Shown here one piece after another: positions 9,303 through 18,331 of a DNA stretch of 64,000 nucleotides. A program made the translations under genes and the position numbers. This DNA comes from Alicyclobacillus sp. (GTDB lineage Bacteria; Bacillota; Bacilli; Alicyclobacillales; Alicyclobacillaceae). The stretch's first letter is position 1. Every line of letters begins with the position of its first letter. The DNA lies in contig JAIMBT010000012.1 of assembly GCA_023511295.1 (NCBI GenBank), forward strand, positions 53,815 to 117,814. The letters run 5' to 3'. The notes below the pieces were generated by a model that worked only from the letters and a program-made list of their open reading frames with translations, was not told the origin of the DNA and made no database searches.

Positions 9303-10079
9303 GTGGCGCTGGTGAAATTGGCGTTTGACGAAGATCTGTGTCTGGTCACACTCGACAACCCGCCTGTCAACGTGTTGAGCTTGCAGATGGCGCGCGACCT
9401 GCGCGCTGCGCTGTCGGACATCGCCGCGCGCACAGACGTGTCCGCCGTGATTGTGACGGGGGCGGGCAGCAAAGCGTTCGTCGCCGGCGGCGACATCCGC
9501 GAATTCCCGGAATTTATCGCCAACGGTACAGCGAAACAGGCCGCACTCGAATTTGACGAGGTCCTTCAGCGTCTACACCAGTTGCCGCTGCCGACCATTG
9601 CGGCCATCGGTGGACACGCGCTCGGCGGCGGCTGCGAGCTGGCGCTGGCGTGCGACTTCCGCATCGCAGAAATGCAGGTTCGCCTTGGCTTTCCGGAAAT
9701 CACGCTCGGCGTGCTGCCGGGGGCAGGTGGAACCCAGCGCCTGCCCCGGTTGATTGGCGTGGCACGGGCGAAGCGGATGATCTTGTCCGGGCAGCCCGTG
9801 TCGGCCGCGGAGGCGCTGCAGATAGGCCTGGTGGACGAGGTGGTCGGCCAGGGAGAGGCGATACCTGCAGCGAAGCGCTTTGCAGACTTGTTTCGAGGAA
9901 AGAGCCGCATCGCCCTGCGACTTGCCAAGCGCGCGGTGGATGAGGGCCTGGAGCACACACTCGCCGAAGGGTTGGCGTTGGAAGCCGAACGATTCGGGGA
10001 AGCGTTCACGTCCGAAGACGCGCTGGAGGGCGTGACAGCGTTCATGGAGAAGCGCGCGGCGCAGTTTCGTCACCGCTAG
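9303..10079 (+). CDS. enoyl-CoA hydratase/isomerase (crotonase) family protein
   Basis: 258 residues. The two oxyanion-hole segments are AFVAGGDIREF and GGHALGGGCELALACDFRIA; the first catalytic Glu lies in GGCELAL and the second in GFPEITLGVLPGAGGTQRL. Both Glu present suggests true hydratase chemistry on short-chain trans-2-enoyl-CoA. GTG start with GAGGGAGG upstream. No thiolase or acyl-CoA dehydrogenase lies beside it, so the pathway (fatty acid or branched-chain breakdown) is open. Confidence 0.88.
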   Translation: MALVKLAFDEDLCLVTLDNPPVNVLSLQMARDLRAALSDIAARTDVSAVIVTGAGSKAFVAGGDIREFPEFIANGTAKQAALEFDEVLQRLHQLPLPTIAAIGGHALGGGCELALACDFRIAEMQVRLGFPEITLGVLPGAGGTQRLPRLIGVARAKRMILSGQPVSAAEALQIGLVDEVVGQGEAIPAAKRFADLFRGKSRIALRLAKRAVDEGLEHTLAEGLALEAERFGEAFTSEDALEGVTAFMEKRAAQFRHR

Positions 10080-10097
10080 TCGGAGGAGGCGGATGGT

Positions 10098-10361
10098 TTG
10101 TTCACCTACTGGACGCTGTTGTACATTCTCGGCATCGTGTCGACATTTGGGTTTGGGGTCGCGCTGAACATGGTCGTTCGGCGGGGTTGGGTGGCGCCGC
10201 TCATCGCCGTATGTCTTGCTGGGTACACGTTGTTGAAGACGCGTGCACACTTGACGGGGCCCCTCTGGGGACTGTTCAGCATCTGCTTGGCCGGCGCCCT
10301 GTTGTCCGGCTGGGCCGTCCGCAGTCTGCGGCGGCGCGGTTACTCGCTGTTTACGCGCTGA
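10098..10361 (+). CDS. small membrane protein
   Basis: 87 residues, TTG start after GGAGGAGG. Three hydrophobic stretches (LLYILGIVSTFGFGVALNMVV; WVAPLIAVCLAGYTLL; PLWGLFSICLAGALLSGWAV) separated by basic turns, with a basic end. I do not recognise the family. It begins 18 nt after the crotonase stop and is probably in its operon. Confidence 0.55.
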   Translation: MFTYWTLLYILGIVSTFGFGVALNMVVRRGWVAPLIAVCLAGYTLLKTRAHLTGPLWGLFSICLAGALLSGWAVRSLRRRGYSLFTR

Positions 10362-10470
10362 TGCTGCCGGCGCATGGGCCGCTCAGCAGCGGGAATCCTA
10401 GCGGAGTACGCGTACGGTTCGATGCGCCGACCGGCAGACATACATATATGGAAAGATAGGGGCGTTCTGC

Positions 10471-11520
10471 GTGCTCAAGTGGTTTATCCCGGCGAGCATC
10501 GGGCTGTTTGTCGCGAGCGCACTGCTGCATGCGTTTCACGCGCCGGTGGCTTGGAATTTCATCGTCACGGGCGTTGCCATCATCCCGGTCGCAGGATGGA
10601 TGGGGCGGTCCACCGAGTCGATTGCAGCCCATGCGGGGCCGCGCGTCGGCGGTCTGCTCTCGGCGACCTTCGGGAACGCCGTGGAGCTCATCATCGGTAT
10701 CATCGCACTCAGCCAGGGGATGAATACCCTGGTCAAGGCGTCCATTACGGGCTCCATCCTCGGCAACCTCCTGTTTGTCCTCGGTATCAGCTTTGTCGTG
10801 GGAGGATTGCAGCACCCGATTCAGCGGTTCAATGTGCGCGCCGCGCGCAACCACGCCTCCATGTTGTTGCTCGGGATTGGCGTGGTGTTCATCATCCCCG
10901 CGGCCTTCGCCGCGATACACCCGCAGGTCGTCGATGTGCTGTCGCCGGTGGCAGCCTGCGTGTCTCTGGCATTGTACCTGTTGGGGTTGCTGTTTGCCCT
11001 GTTCACCCACCGCGAGATGTTGGAATCGATGACCGAGATTGCCGAACCCGACGGGTCGCCGCCGTTGCGGCTGGGCGTCGCACTCGGGTTCCTCGCTGTG
11101 ACCACCGTGCTGGTTTCGTTCGAGAGCGAGTGGTTGGTGGGGAGCCTTGATGCCGTTGCTCGTCAGCTCGGGTGGAGTGAGGTGTTTATGGGCGTCATCA
11201 TCGTCGCCATCGTCGGCAATGCGGCAGAACACGCCTCCGCGGTGTGGATGGCTTGGAAGAACCGGATGGACCTGTCGCTCGAGATTGCCGTCGGCAGCAC
11301 CCTGCAGGTTGCGATGTTTGTGGCGCCTGTGCTGCTGCTCGCCGCGATGTTGATGGGACAGCCGATGAACCTTCTGTTCACCTGGCCAGAACTCATCAGC
11401 ATGGTGATGGCCGTGCTGTTGGTCGTCGTGCTCATGCTCGATGGAGAGTCGAACTGGATGGAGGGCGCCCTGGCTCTGGGGGCGTATGCGGTGATGGCGG
11501 TGGGATTTTTCTTGTTCTAG
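10471..11520 (+). CDS. Ca2+/H+ exchanger (CaCA superfamily, ChaA/CAX type)
   Basis: Membrane antiporter exporting Ca2+ (or Na+/K+) against protons. 349 residues with about 11 hydrophobic spans. The two inverted alpha-repeats that bind the ion are visible: ATFGNAVELIIGIIAL (about residue 68) and IVGNAAEHASAVWMA (about residue 250), each with the key Glu. GTG start. It stands alone between two small genes. Confidence 0.9.
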   Translation: MLKWFIPASIGLFVASALLHAFHAPVAWNFIVTGVAIIPVAGWMGRSTESIAAHAGPRVGGLLSATFGNAVELIIGIIALSQGMNTLVKASITGSILGNLLFVLGISFVVGGLQHPIQRFNVRAARNHASMLLLGIGVVFIIPAAFAAIHPQVVDVLSPVAACVSLALYLLGLLFALFTHREMLESMTEIAEPDGSPPLRLGVALGFLAVTTVLVSFESEWLVGSLDAVARQLGWSEVFMGVIIVAIVGNAAEHASAVWMAWKNRMDLSLEIAVGSTLQVAMFVAPVLLLAAMLMGQPMNLLFTWPELISMVMAVLLVVVLMLDGESNWMEGALALGAYAVMAVGFFLF

Positions 11521-11575
11521 GATTCGGCTGCAAGCGTCGGCCTCGAAGTTGGATGGCACGCAAGGGGGCGCAACC

Positions 11576-12262
11576 ATGGCGATTCTGCGGCAGTTGGCGA
11601 AACACTTCGGTGTGGGGTTGGTGACGGTACTGCCGTTCGCGCTCGTGATCTGGGTCGTCGTGAGTGTCTTCAACGTCGTGGATGGCTGGTTTGGGCCGTT
11701 TTTTGACTGGTTGGTCGGAAAGACGTACCCCGGCGCGGGGTTCCTCTTCATCCTGGTGATGATCACGTTGGTCGGCGTGCTGATGCGGCTCTACATCAGT
11801 CACAAGGTCGTTTCGGCGATGGACGCGCTGTTCAAGCGAATCCCGTTCATCAAATCGCTGTATTCCATGGTGAAAGAGATTGTCGACAACCTCCTGGGCA
11901 GACGGCGCCGAGGGTTTCAGCGGACGGTGTTGGTCGCCTGGCCGGACGAACGCGCGCTCGTGGTCGGCTTCGTGACGAACGAACAGCTCCCGGAAAGCCT
12001 AGATCCCGACGGCTCCAAGATCGCCGTCTACATCCCAAACGCCTTCCAGTTTGCGGGTATTACGGCGATTGTCGACCGAGATCGGACCCAGCCGTGTGAT
12101 CTGACCATCGAGCAGGCCCTGAAGTTCACGCTGTCGGCCGGCCTCGGCAGCAGCGAGACAGATCACCCGGCGGACGCTGTGGAGCGCCGCGGGGCGCCGC
12201 AGGAACCGGCACCCCCGGCGCTGGCACAGGCTGGCGAGCCTCGAGGCGCGGGACTCGAATAG
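11576..12262 (+). CDS. DUF502 family membrane protein
   Basis: About 228 residues. Two N-terminal membrane spans (GLVTVLPFALVIWVVVSVF and FLFILVMITLVGVLM) precede the soluble DUF502 domain with its typical IPFIKSLYSMVKEIVDNL stretch. The function of this bacterial family is unknown; plant members (COV1-like) sit in the Golgi. ATG at 11576 follows AAGGGGGCG; an upstream in-frame ATG at 11549 lacks a ribosome site. The Pro/Ala-rich tail looks disordered. Convergent with ilvA. Confidence 0.8.
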   Translation: MAILRQLAKHFGVGLVTVLPFALVIWVVVSVFNVVDGWFGPFFDWLVGKTYPGAGFLFILVMITLVGVLMRLYISHKVVSAMDALFKRIPFIKSLYSMVKEIVDNLLGRRRRGFQRTVLVAWPDERALVVGFVTNEQLPESLDPDGSKIAVYIPNAFQFAGITAIVDRDRTQPCDLTIEQALKFTLSAGLGSSETDHPADAVERRGAPQEPAPPALAQAGEPRGAGLE

Positions 12263-12288
12263 TTGTCCGGCCCAGCCGGCCGATGCTC

Positions 12289-13527
12289 TCAGCAGCGATC
12301 TGCTGGTTGGTATCCCCGGGCGTGGAGAAGCCCCATAATCTGCTCGATGTGGCGCCGGTCCTTCGTTTCAAGGTCGACTTCGACTTCCGTCTGGCCGAGG
12401 AGAATGCTGGACCCGACGCGGTAATGCTGTACACTGATGACGTTCGCCCCGAGTTCCGCAAAAACGCCGAGCAGGTCCCGAAGGGAGCCGGGGCGGTCCT
12501 CAATCTTTACCGACAACCGCAGGTATCGACCGGACTCTACCAGTCCGTGCTCGATGATGCGAGAGAGGAAGGTCACATCGACGTTGCCGCCCGACAGGAC
12601 CACGACGGCGTTTCCAAGGTCACGGGGGACCTTGTGGTAAATGCACGCGGCGAGAGCAGCAGCGGCCGACCCTTCCGCGACAATCTTGCTCCGCTCCATC
12701 AGCAGCACCATCGACCGGGCAATCTCTTCCTCGCTCACGGTCAACACGTCGTCCACGTGTGTCTTGACCAAGCGGTAGGTAAGTTCTCCGGGACGGCGAA
12801 CCGCGATGCCATCCGCAATCGTCGGCGCGCTCGGCACGGTTTCAATCCGCCCCGTGTCGAGCGCGTTGCGGAAACTTGGGACGGCCGCCGACTGTACTCC
12901 AATCACGCGGATGCCCGGTTTCAACGCTTTCGCGGCCACGGCAATTCCGCTGATGAGCCCGCCGCCTCCCATCGGAACGATGAGGGTGTCCACGGCGGGC
13001 AACTGGTCCAGAATCTCCAAGCCGATGGTCCCTTGCCCAGCGACAATCCGCGGGTCGTCGAACGCATGGACGTAGGTGTAACCGTATTCATCCCGAAGCT
13101 TGCAAGCGTGCTCGTAGGCTTCATCGTACGATCCGCCGGCGAGCACGACGGTGGCTCCGTATCCTTGGGTCGCGGCAATCTTCGCGAGGCTCGCGGTCTC
13201 CGGCATGACGATGGTGCACGGCGCCCCGTGGAGCTGGGCGGCGTACGCCACACCCTGCGCGTGGTTACCGGCGGACGCGGCGACGACGCCGCGGGCGAGT
13301 TCGTCGCGGCTCAGATTGGAGATCTTGTTCAGCGCTCCGCGCAGTTTGAAGGACCCTGTCTTCTGCAAGTTCTCCAACTTTAAATAGATGTTGCTGCCGC
13401 TGAGGTCCGAAAAGGTCTTCGAGTAGTCGAGCGGCGTCACCTGAATGATGCTGCCAATCTGCGTCCTTGCTGCCAGAATATCCGTCAGCGTGACGGACGG
13501 AAGCGGCGCGGCATCTGTTGTCGTCAT
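12289..13527 (-). CDS. ilvA: threonine ammonia-lyase with ACT domain
   Basis: PLP enzyme turning threonine into 2-oxobutyrate. 412 residues. The PLP lysine is in KTGSFKLRGALNK, the Asn/His loop in SAGNHAQGVAYAA, and the phosphate-binding Gly loop in VPMGGGGLISG. A single C-terminal ACT domain (KIEDRPGSLRDLLGVF) marks the shorter form, which may be biosynthetic (isoleucine) or catabolic (TdcB-like). ATG at 13527 has AAAGGA upstream. Divergent from hisC, sharing a 171-nt promoter region with a TACAAT on the minus strand at 13654-13649. Confidence 0.9.
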   Translation of the reverse strand: MTTTDAAPLPSVTLTDILAARTQIGSIIQVTPLDYSKTFSDLSGSNIYLKLENLQKTGSFKLRGALNKISNLSRDELARGVVAASAGNHAQGVAYAAQLHGAPCTIVMPETASLAKIAATQGYGATVVLAGGSYDEAYEHACKLRDEYGYTYVHAFDDPRIVAGQGTIGLEILDQLPAVDTLIVPMGGGGLISGIAVAAKALKPGIRVIGVQSAAVPSFRNALDTGRIETVPSAPTIADGIAVRRPGELTYRLVKTHVDDVLTVSEEEIARSMVLLMERSKIVAEGSAAAALAACIYHKVPRDLGNAVVVLSGGNVDVTFLSRIIEHGLVESGRYLRLSVKIEDRPGSLRDLLGVFAELGANVISVQHYRVGSSILLGQTEVEVDLETKDRRHIEQIMGLLHARGYQPADRC

Positions 13528-13698
13528 GTGGGTTCGCCCGTCCTTTCCACAAGCGCCTGTGCCAGGACACCTGCGCGGTTGTGTTAGAATCACGACATGG
13601 ACTTGCGGCACCGCAGCAGCGGGATGGACCGCAGGTTCTCCAACGGGTATTGTAACAGACCCGAAACGTCTTGACATGCGGTGTCGGGGGGATGACGG

Positions 13699-14799
13699 AT
13701 GGAACAGTTGGCCAGTCGCGTACGGCCCGGGCTGCAACGGATTGAACCGTACGTTCCAGGTTTGACCGATGACGAGTTGATGCGCCGCTTTGGACTGGAG
13801 CGGGTCATCAAACTGAACGCGAACGAGAACGCCCTGGGGCCGTCGCCTTTGGCGCTACAGGCCATTCAAGCGGAGCTGCCGCGGTTGCACCACTACCCGG
13901 ACGGCGGTAGCGAGGAATTGCGGGAAGCCATCGCCGCGTTCCACCACGTGGGCACAGACCAGGTGTTCGTTGGGAACGGGTCCGACGATATCATCAAGCT
14001 GATTTCGGAGACATTTCTGAATCCGGCGGACGAGATTGTCGTCCCGGTGCCGTCGTTCTCGCAATACGCCTTTGGAGCGGCGGTGATGCAGGCACAGGTT
14101 CGCGGGGTGCCGCTCGGACCGGAGTTTGCTTATGACATCGAGGCACTGGCTACGGCGGTCAACCAGCGGACGAAGTTGGTGTACGTGTGCTCGCCAAACA
14201 ATCCGACGGGAACGATTTTGCGCCAAGAGGATGCCGAGCGCTTACTCCATCAACTTCCGGAAAACGTGATTGTGGTTTTCGACTTCGCGTACAACGATTT
14301 CACGGAGTGCCCGGACCGAGTGGTGGAATCCGAGGCGCTGCTGTGTGACCCGCGGGTCGTCGTCTTGCACACGTTCTCGAAACTGTACGGACTTGCAGGG
14401 TTGCGCGTCGGCTACGCGCTGGGCGATCCGGAACTGTGGTCGTTCGTCCACCGCGTCCGTGAACCGTTCAACGTCAACCGGATGGCCCAGCGAGCGGCTG
14501 CCGCTGCGCTGGCGGACGAGGCGCACCGCAGAGCATCCATCCGACATGTTGCGATGAGTCGCAATCTGTTCGCCGCATGGGCGCGCCGCCACGGGTTGCA
14601 AGCGCCCCCGACGGAGGCTAACTTCATCCTCCTCCGAACGGGGGATGGCGTCGAGACGATGAACCGGTTGATGACCCACGGTGTGATGGTCCGAGCCGGG
14701 TTTTCCGGTCTGCCCGAGTGGGTGCGGGTGACCTTTGGAACGGAGGAAGAAAACGAAGCGTGTCTCCGCGCGTTGGAGGCGGTTCTGCACCTCGCCTGA
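13699..14799 (+). CDS. hisC: histidinol-phosphate aminotransferase
   Basis: Class II PLP aminotransferase that converts imidazole-acetol phosphate and glutamate to histidinol phosphate. In Bacilli HisC also serves Phe/Tyr synthesis. 366 residues. KLNANENALGPSPLA opens the substrate loop, VCSPNNPTGTI binds cofactor, HTFSKLYGLAGLRVGY carries the Schiff-base lysine, and the Arg in GFSGLPEWVRVTFGT binds the carboxylate. ATG follows GGGGGGATGACGG. It is isolated from other his genes, so an aromatic role is possible. Confidence 0.87.
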   Translation: MEQLASRVRPGLQRIEPYVPGLTDDELMRRFGLERVIKLNANENALGPSPLALQAIQAELPRLHHYPDGGSEELREAIAAFHHVGTDQVFVGNGSDDIIKLISETFLNPADEIVVPVPSFSQYAFGAAVMQAQVRGVPLGPEFAYDIEALATAVNQRTKLVYVCSPNNPTGTILRQEDAERLLHQLPENVIVVFDFAYNDFTECPDRVVESEALLCDPRVVVLHTFSKLYGLAGLRVGYALGDPELWSFVHRVREPFNVNRMAQRAAAAALADEAHRRASIRHVAMSRNLFAAWARRHGLQAPPTEANFILLRTGDGVETMNRLMTHGVMVRAGFSGLPEWVRVTFGTEEENEACLRALEAVLHLA

Positions 14800-14834
14800 C
14801 GCGCTGCTAGACCAACCTGTCAACCTGTTGGTCG

Positions 14835-14857
14835 CCAGCCCGGTCCTTCCGGGCTGG
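14835..14857. terminator. hairpin between convergent hisC and lgt
   Basis: Perfect 9-bp stem (CCAGCCCGG and its complement) with a TCCTT loop, 36 nt after hisC. No strong T-run; probably shared by both strands. Confidence 0.5.
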
Positions 14858-14963
14858 CTGCGTTCGCTCCGAACGCATCTTTGGGATGCTCGGGATGGCG
14901 GTGATAGACGATAACCGGCAAGTGGCGGCCACATACGGCTTACGGCCGGTGACAAAGGGTGGA

Positions 14964-15782
14964 TTATGCCTCCGTATCGGGCCCGTCCGGCGCACGGTTT
15001 GGATGCCGACGCTGATAGATGAACATCCAGATGGTGACCGCCAGCCCGAAGACGACAATCGGGGCGGAGGTCCACTGAGCGGCGTCCCAATGGAGCGCGA
15101 ATCGCGGCGAGTCGCCGCGCAAAATCTCCAAGCAGAAGCGGACCGCGTTGTAGGTGACCAGGTAGTACATGAAGAAGAACCCTTTCGGCCACGGCTTCTT
15201 GCGCTGTTTCAGGATGAGCAAGATGGCAAAGAGGATGATGTCTGCCTGACCCTCCCACACCTCTGCGGGCCACAGCGGTTGGTTGCCAAACGTCGCGTAG
15301 GCCAGAGTGCCCGGCGGGTACAGCAGGCCGAAGCCTCGGTGCGTGGGGTCCCCAAACGCGTCGCCATTCATCAAGTTCGCGTCTCGGCCGATGCTTTGGG
15401 CGAGTAGGATAGCGGGTGCCGCTGCGTCCAGCATCGCGCCGAAGTCGATTCGGTGGCGCCGTATGTACCAGAGGCCGACGAGAAAGGCGCCGGTGACGCC
15501 ACCTTGGATGGACAGCCCGCCCTGCCAAATGGCGATGATATCACCGGGGTGCTTGGAGTAGTACGGCCAGTCAAAGAAGAAGACCTGCCAGAACCGGGAG
15601 CCGATGAGACCGCCGATGAGAAGCAAGGGTGCGAGGTTCCAAAAGTGTGGAACGAGGTCCTTTCGGCCGTCGGCCCGCGCGAAGTAGAGCGCGGCCCCAA
15701 GACCGAAGAGGAATGCGGCGGCGAAAATGGTACTGTAGGCCCGTACCGGGAAGTTGCCAATCCAGAACCAGTACTGGTGCAC
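14964..15782 (-). CDS. lgt: prolipoprotein diacylglyceryl transferase
   Basis: Transfers diacylglycerol from phosphatidylglycerol to the lipobox cysteine of prelipoproteins. 272 residues, about seven membrane spans. The Lgt signature is visible as GRDANLMNGDAFGDPT, with the conserved GGLSIQGGVTGAFLVG before it. GTG at 15782 is chosen since GGAAAGGAG lies 8 nt upstream and gives the usual HQYWFWIG N-terminus. The short gene upstream on the same strand may share its message, but a TATAAT between them suggests a separate promoter. Confidence 0.9.
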   Translation of the reverse strand: MHQYWFWIGNFPVRAYSTIFAAAFLFGLGAALYFARADGRKDLVPHFWNLAPLLLIGGLIGSRFWQVFFFDWPYYSKHPGDIIAIWQGGLSIQGGVTGAFLVGLWYIRRHRIDFGAMLDAAAPAILLAQSIGRDANLMNGDAFGDPTHRGFGLLYPPGTLAYATFGNQPLWPAEVWEGQADIILFAILLILKQRKKPWPKGFFFMYYLVTYNAVRFCLEILRGDSPRFALHWDAAQWTSAPIVVFGLAVTIWMFIYQRRHPNRAPDGPDTEA

Positions 15783-15837
15783 GTATGCCACTCCTTTCCA
15801 GCTGGTGGGACGGGCTGCCATCCCCTCAGCCCGTCCA

Positions 15838-15843
15838 ATTATA
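15838..15843 (-). promoter_or_regulatory. -10 box of lgt
   Basis: TATAAT on the minus strand 56 nt before the lgt start. No convincing -35 at 17 nt. Confidence 0.4.
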
Positions 15844-15885
15844 GCACGGCTGGATTTGAGTCGTGGTACAATGGCTCCGCCTGAT

Positions 15886-16221
15886 TCAGTTCTGGCCTTC
15901 GATGGACCCGCGCGGCTGGCCGTGTGTCGGTGGCTCATCGAGTGGGACCTTGCGGTCAGAGAAGACCGGATTCTGATCTCGGTACGCGCTGATAGCTCGC
16001 TGTCCGGGTTCCCATGGTGTGGACTTGCCTTTCACGGGTTCGCTGCGGGAAGATCCATACGGACCCTCCGGGAACTCCTCCAGCAGGATGTCGTCTTGCT
16101 GCGCCTGTACATAGGACAGCTCTTGATTGTCGTGTGGATCGAGGGGGCCAGGGTTGTACCCACCGGAGTCGACACTTTGCAGGTCGTGGTGGGAGGTCTC
16201 ATTGTCGGCGGCTTTGGTCAA
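15886..16221 (-). CDS. small hydrophilic acidic protein of unknown function
   Basis: About 111 residues with no membrane segment, rich in Asp, Glu, Pro and Gln (for example NPGPLDPHDNQELSYVQAQQ), probably disordered. I do not recognise the family. A near-perfect GGAGGTGA lies 5 nt before TTG at 16221; ATG at 16236 would be the other choice but would overlap that site. It lies upstream of lgt and divergent from gltX. Confidence 0.5.
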   Translation of the reverse strand: MTKAADNETSHHDLQSVDSGGYNPGPLDPHDNQELSYVQAQQDDILLEEFPEGPYGSSRSEPVKGKSTPWEPGQRAISAYRDQNPVFSDRKVPLDEPPTHGQPRGSIEGQN

Positions 16222-16351
16222 GCGAATCACCTCCATCTGCGGCCAGATCCTCTGCCGGCGCCGCATCGAGCACCGGCAGAAGCTGCAGTATAGTGTGTGA
16301 CAGTGGGCCTGAACTATCCAGGCACAAGTGTGAGGACGGGGAGGAAGTGCG

Positions 16352-17848
16352 ATGACGAAAGACGGGGAGACACAACGCTCGGTGCGCGTTCGATTTGCGC
16401 CGAGCCCAACCGGCTCTCTGCATATCGGCGGCGCCCGAACGGCGTACTTCAACTGGTTGTTTGCGCGTCAGTCGCAGGGCGTGTTCGTGTTAAGGATTGA
16501 CGATACCGACCAGAGGCGGTCGACGGAAGCGTCGGTGCAGCAGATCTTGGAGAGCTTTCGCTGGCTCGGCATCGATTGGGACGAAGGGCCGAATGTCGGT
16601 GGCCCTTATGGTCCGTACCGCCAGTCGCAGCGAACGGACATCTACAAGGAAGAGCTGCAGCGCTTGGTCGCACAGGACAAGGCGTACCCTTGTTTCTGCT
16701 CGCCGGAGCAACTGGCTGCGGAGCGGGAGGAAGCGCAACGCCTCGGCGTGGTGCACCGCTACAGCGGGCGCTGCCGACACCTTTCGGTGACGGAGCGCGA
16801 GGCCCGGCTGGCGCGAGGAGAGCGGCCCGTCTACCGGCTGCGGGTGCCGGAGCAAGGGGTGACCACGGTTCATGACCTGATTCGGGGAGACGTGGAGTTT
16901 CGAAACGACGGGCTCGACGACTTCATCATCTGGAAAGCCGACGAGACACCGACCTACCACTTCGCGAGTTGCGTCGACGATGCGCGAATGCGAATCACGC
17001 ACATCATCCGGGCGGACGAACACCTCTCGAACACCCCCCGTCACGTCCTGCTCTTCGAGGCACTCGGCTACGGGATGCCTCAGTTCGCGCACGTGCCGAT
17101 GATCCTCGCGCCGGACCGGAGTAAGTTGAGCAAGCGCCACGGGGCGACCAGCGTCGAGGAGTACCGGGATCAGGGCATCTTGCCGGAGGCGTTGGTCAAC
17201 TACCTGCTGTTGCTCGGCTTCTCGCCGGGGGACGACCAGGAAGTGCTGACGCGCGACCAAGCGGTCCAGATCTTCGACCTGTACCGGGTCACCAAACACG
17301 CGGCCATCTACGATGTGAAGAAGCTCGAGTGGATGAACGCTCAGTACGTCCGAAGTATGCCGACGGACGTCTTGCTGGACCGGATTTGGCCGGACCTCGC
17401 TGCGCGTGGGTGGGTCAGAGTCGACATGACGCGGGAGTCTCTGGCCTGGCTGCGCTGGGTGGCGGCTGCCGTCCAGGTCCGGGGGTTGTCCTTGGCCCAT
17501 GTGGTCGACAGCCTGGCGCCGTATCTGGACGGCGTCGCACGTTACGACGAAAAGGGGAAAAAGAAACACTTCACATCGGCCGTGGCGGACCGCCTGGAGG
17601 TGGCGGCTTCGGCGCTGGAATCGGTGGAGCCGTTTATCGCACCGGTCGTCGAGCGGTGCTACCGCGATTTGATTCAGCGGCTCGGGGTCAAGGGTGGGGA
17701 ATTGATTCATCCGACCCGCCTGGCGCTTACGGGGCAGACGGTTGGCCCAGGACTGTTTGAGGTGATGGCCATGCTCGGGAAGTCCGCCTGTCAGGAGCGG
17801 TTGCGGGCGGCTGCTGCGTTGATTCGCGCGGAAGCGCCACAGGCTTGA
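16352..17848 (+). CDS. gltX: glutamyl-tRNA synthetase
   Basis: Charges tRNA-Glu (and usually tRNA-Gln in Bacilli, for later amidation). 498 residues. The class I HIGH motif appears as PSPTGSLHIGGARTAYFNW near the start, and KMSKS as DRSKLSKRHGATSV about residue 253. GGGAGGAAGTGCG precedes the ATG. It lies directly before a cluster holding tRNA-Gln and tRNA-Glu genes, which suits a non-discriminating enzyme; that last point is inference. Confidence 0.95.
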   Translation: MTKDGETQRSVRVRFAPSPTGSLHIGGARTAYFNWLFARQSQGVFVLRIDDTDQRRSTEASVQQILESFRWLGIDWDEGPNVGGPYGPYRQSQRTDIYKEELQRLVAQDKAYPCFCSPEQLAAEREEAQRLGVVHRYSGRCRHLSVTEREARLARGERPVYRLRVPEQGVTTVHDLIRGDVEFRNDGLDDFIIWKADETPTYHFASCVDDARMRITHIIRADEHLSNTPRHVLLFEALGYGMPQFAHVPMILAPDRSKLSKRHGATSVEEYRDQGILPEALVNYLLLLGFSPGDDQEVLTRDQAVQIFDLYRVTKHAAIYDVKKLEWMNAQYVRSMPTDVLLDRIWPDLAARGWVRVDMTRESLAWLRWVAAAVQVRGLSLAHVVDSLAPYLDGVARYDEKGKKKHFTSAVADRLEVAASALESVEPFIAPVVERCYRDLIQRLGVKGGELIHPTRLALTGQTVGPGLFEVMAMLGKSACQERLRAAAALIRAEAPQA

Positions 17849-17900
17849 CCCTGGCGTCGGGCACGTTTTGGATGGTTGAAAATTCCATGCGGTTTGGGCG

Positions 17901-17929
17901 TTGACAAGGGGGATGGGCCTCTGTATAAT
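17901..17929 (+). promoter_or_regulatory. sigma-A promoter of the tRNA cluster
   Basis: Exact consensus TTGACA (17901-17906), 17-nt spacer, exact TATAAT (17924-17929), 20 nt upstream of the first tRNA. Confidence 0.9.
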
Positions 17930-17949
17930 TCGTTGATGTCAGCGCCCGA

Positions 17950-18023
17950 TGCCGAATGGTGTAATGGTAGCACGACTGACTCTGACTCAGTTAGTCTAGG
18001 TTCGAGTCCTAGTTCGGCAGCCA
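17950..18023 (+). tRNA. tRNA-Gln (anticodon CTG)
   Basis: Seven-bp acceptor stem (TGCCGAA with TTCGGCA), anticodon loop CTCTGAC giving CTG, T-loop TTCGAGTC, discriminator G and encoded CCA. 74 nt. Confidence 0.93.
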
Positions 18024-18026
18024 GCC

Positions 18027-18101
18027 GGCCCTATCGTCTAATGGTTAGGACGCCGCCCTCTCACGGCGGTAATCGGGGTTCGAATCCCCGTAGGGTCACC
18101 A
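18027..18101 (+). tRNA. tRNA-Glu (anticodon CTC)
   Basis: Acceptor GGCCCTA with TAGGGTC, anticodon stem CCGCC/GGCGG around CTCTCAC, so anticodon CTC. T-loop TTCGAAT, CCA encoded. Only 3 nt separate it from tRNA-Gln. Confidence 0.93.
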
Positions 18102-18106
18102 CGCTT

Positions 18107-18182
18107 GGGTCATTAGCTCAATTGGCAGAGCATCCGACTCTTAATCGGCAGGTTGAAGGTTCGACTCCTTCATGACCCACCA
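18107..18182 (+). tRNA. tRNA-Lys (anticodon CTT)
   Basis: Acceptor GGGTCAT with ATGACCC, D-loop AGCTCAATTGGCAGAGC, anticodon loop CTCTTAA giving CTT, encoded CCA. Last of the cluster, 5 nt after tRNA-Glu. Confidence 0.93.
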
Positions 18183-18187
18183 GAAAA

Positions 18188-18223
18188 GCGGCCCTCTCGC
18201 GACTGTGTTTGCGAGAGGGCCGC
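18188..18223 (+). terminator. terminator of the tRNA cluster
   Basis: Perfect 13-bp GC-rich stem (GCGGCCCTCTCGC) with a 10-nt loop, starting 5 nt after tRNA-Lys. T-content after the stem is modest. Confidence 0.75.
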
Positions 18224-18331
18224 GCTGTCTTGTCCGCCGATTCGGCGGCAGCACCCACTGGTTCTCGCCGTCCGCACTGGGGAGGTGCTGTGATACAATA
18301 CAGAACAACGAACCGGTACGCGGAGGGTGTC

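Noticed and set aside
10351..11766. 471-codon minus-strand frame over the Ca2+/H+ exchanger
   Set aside because: His/Gln/Arg-rich antisense shadow with no family features.
12283..13383. 366-codon plus-strand frame over ilvA
   Set aside because: Antisense to a clear threonine ammonia-lyase; composition is non-protein-like.
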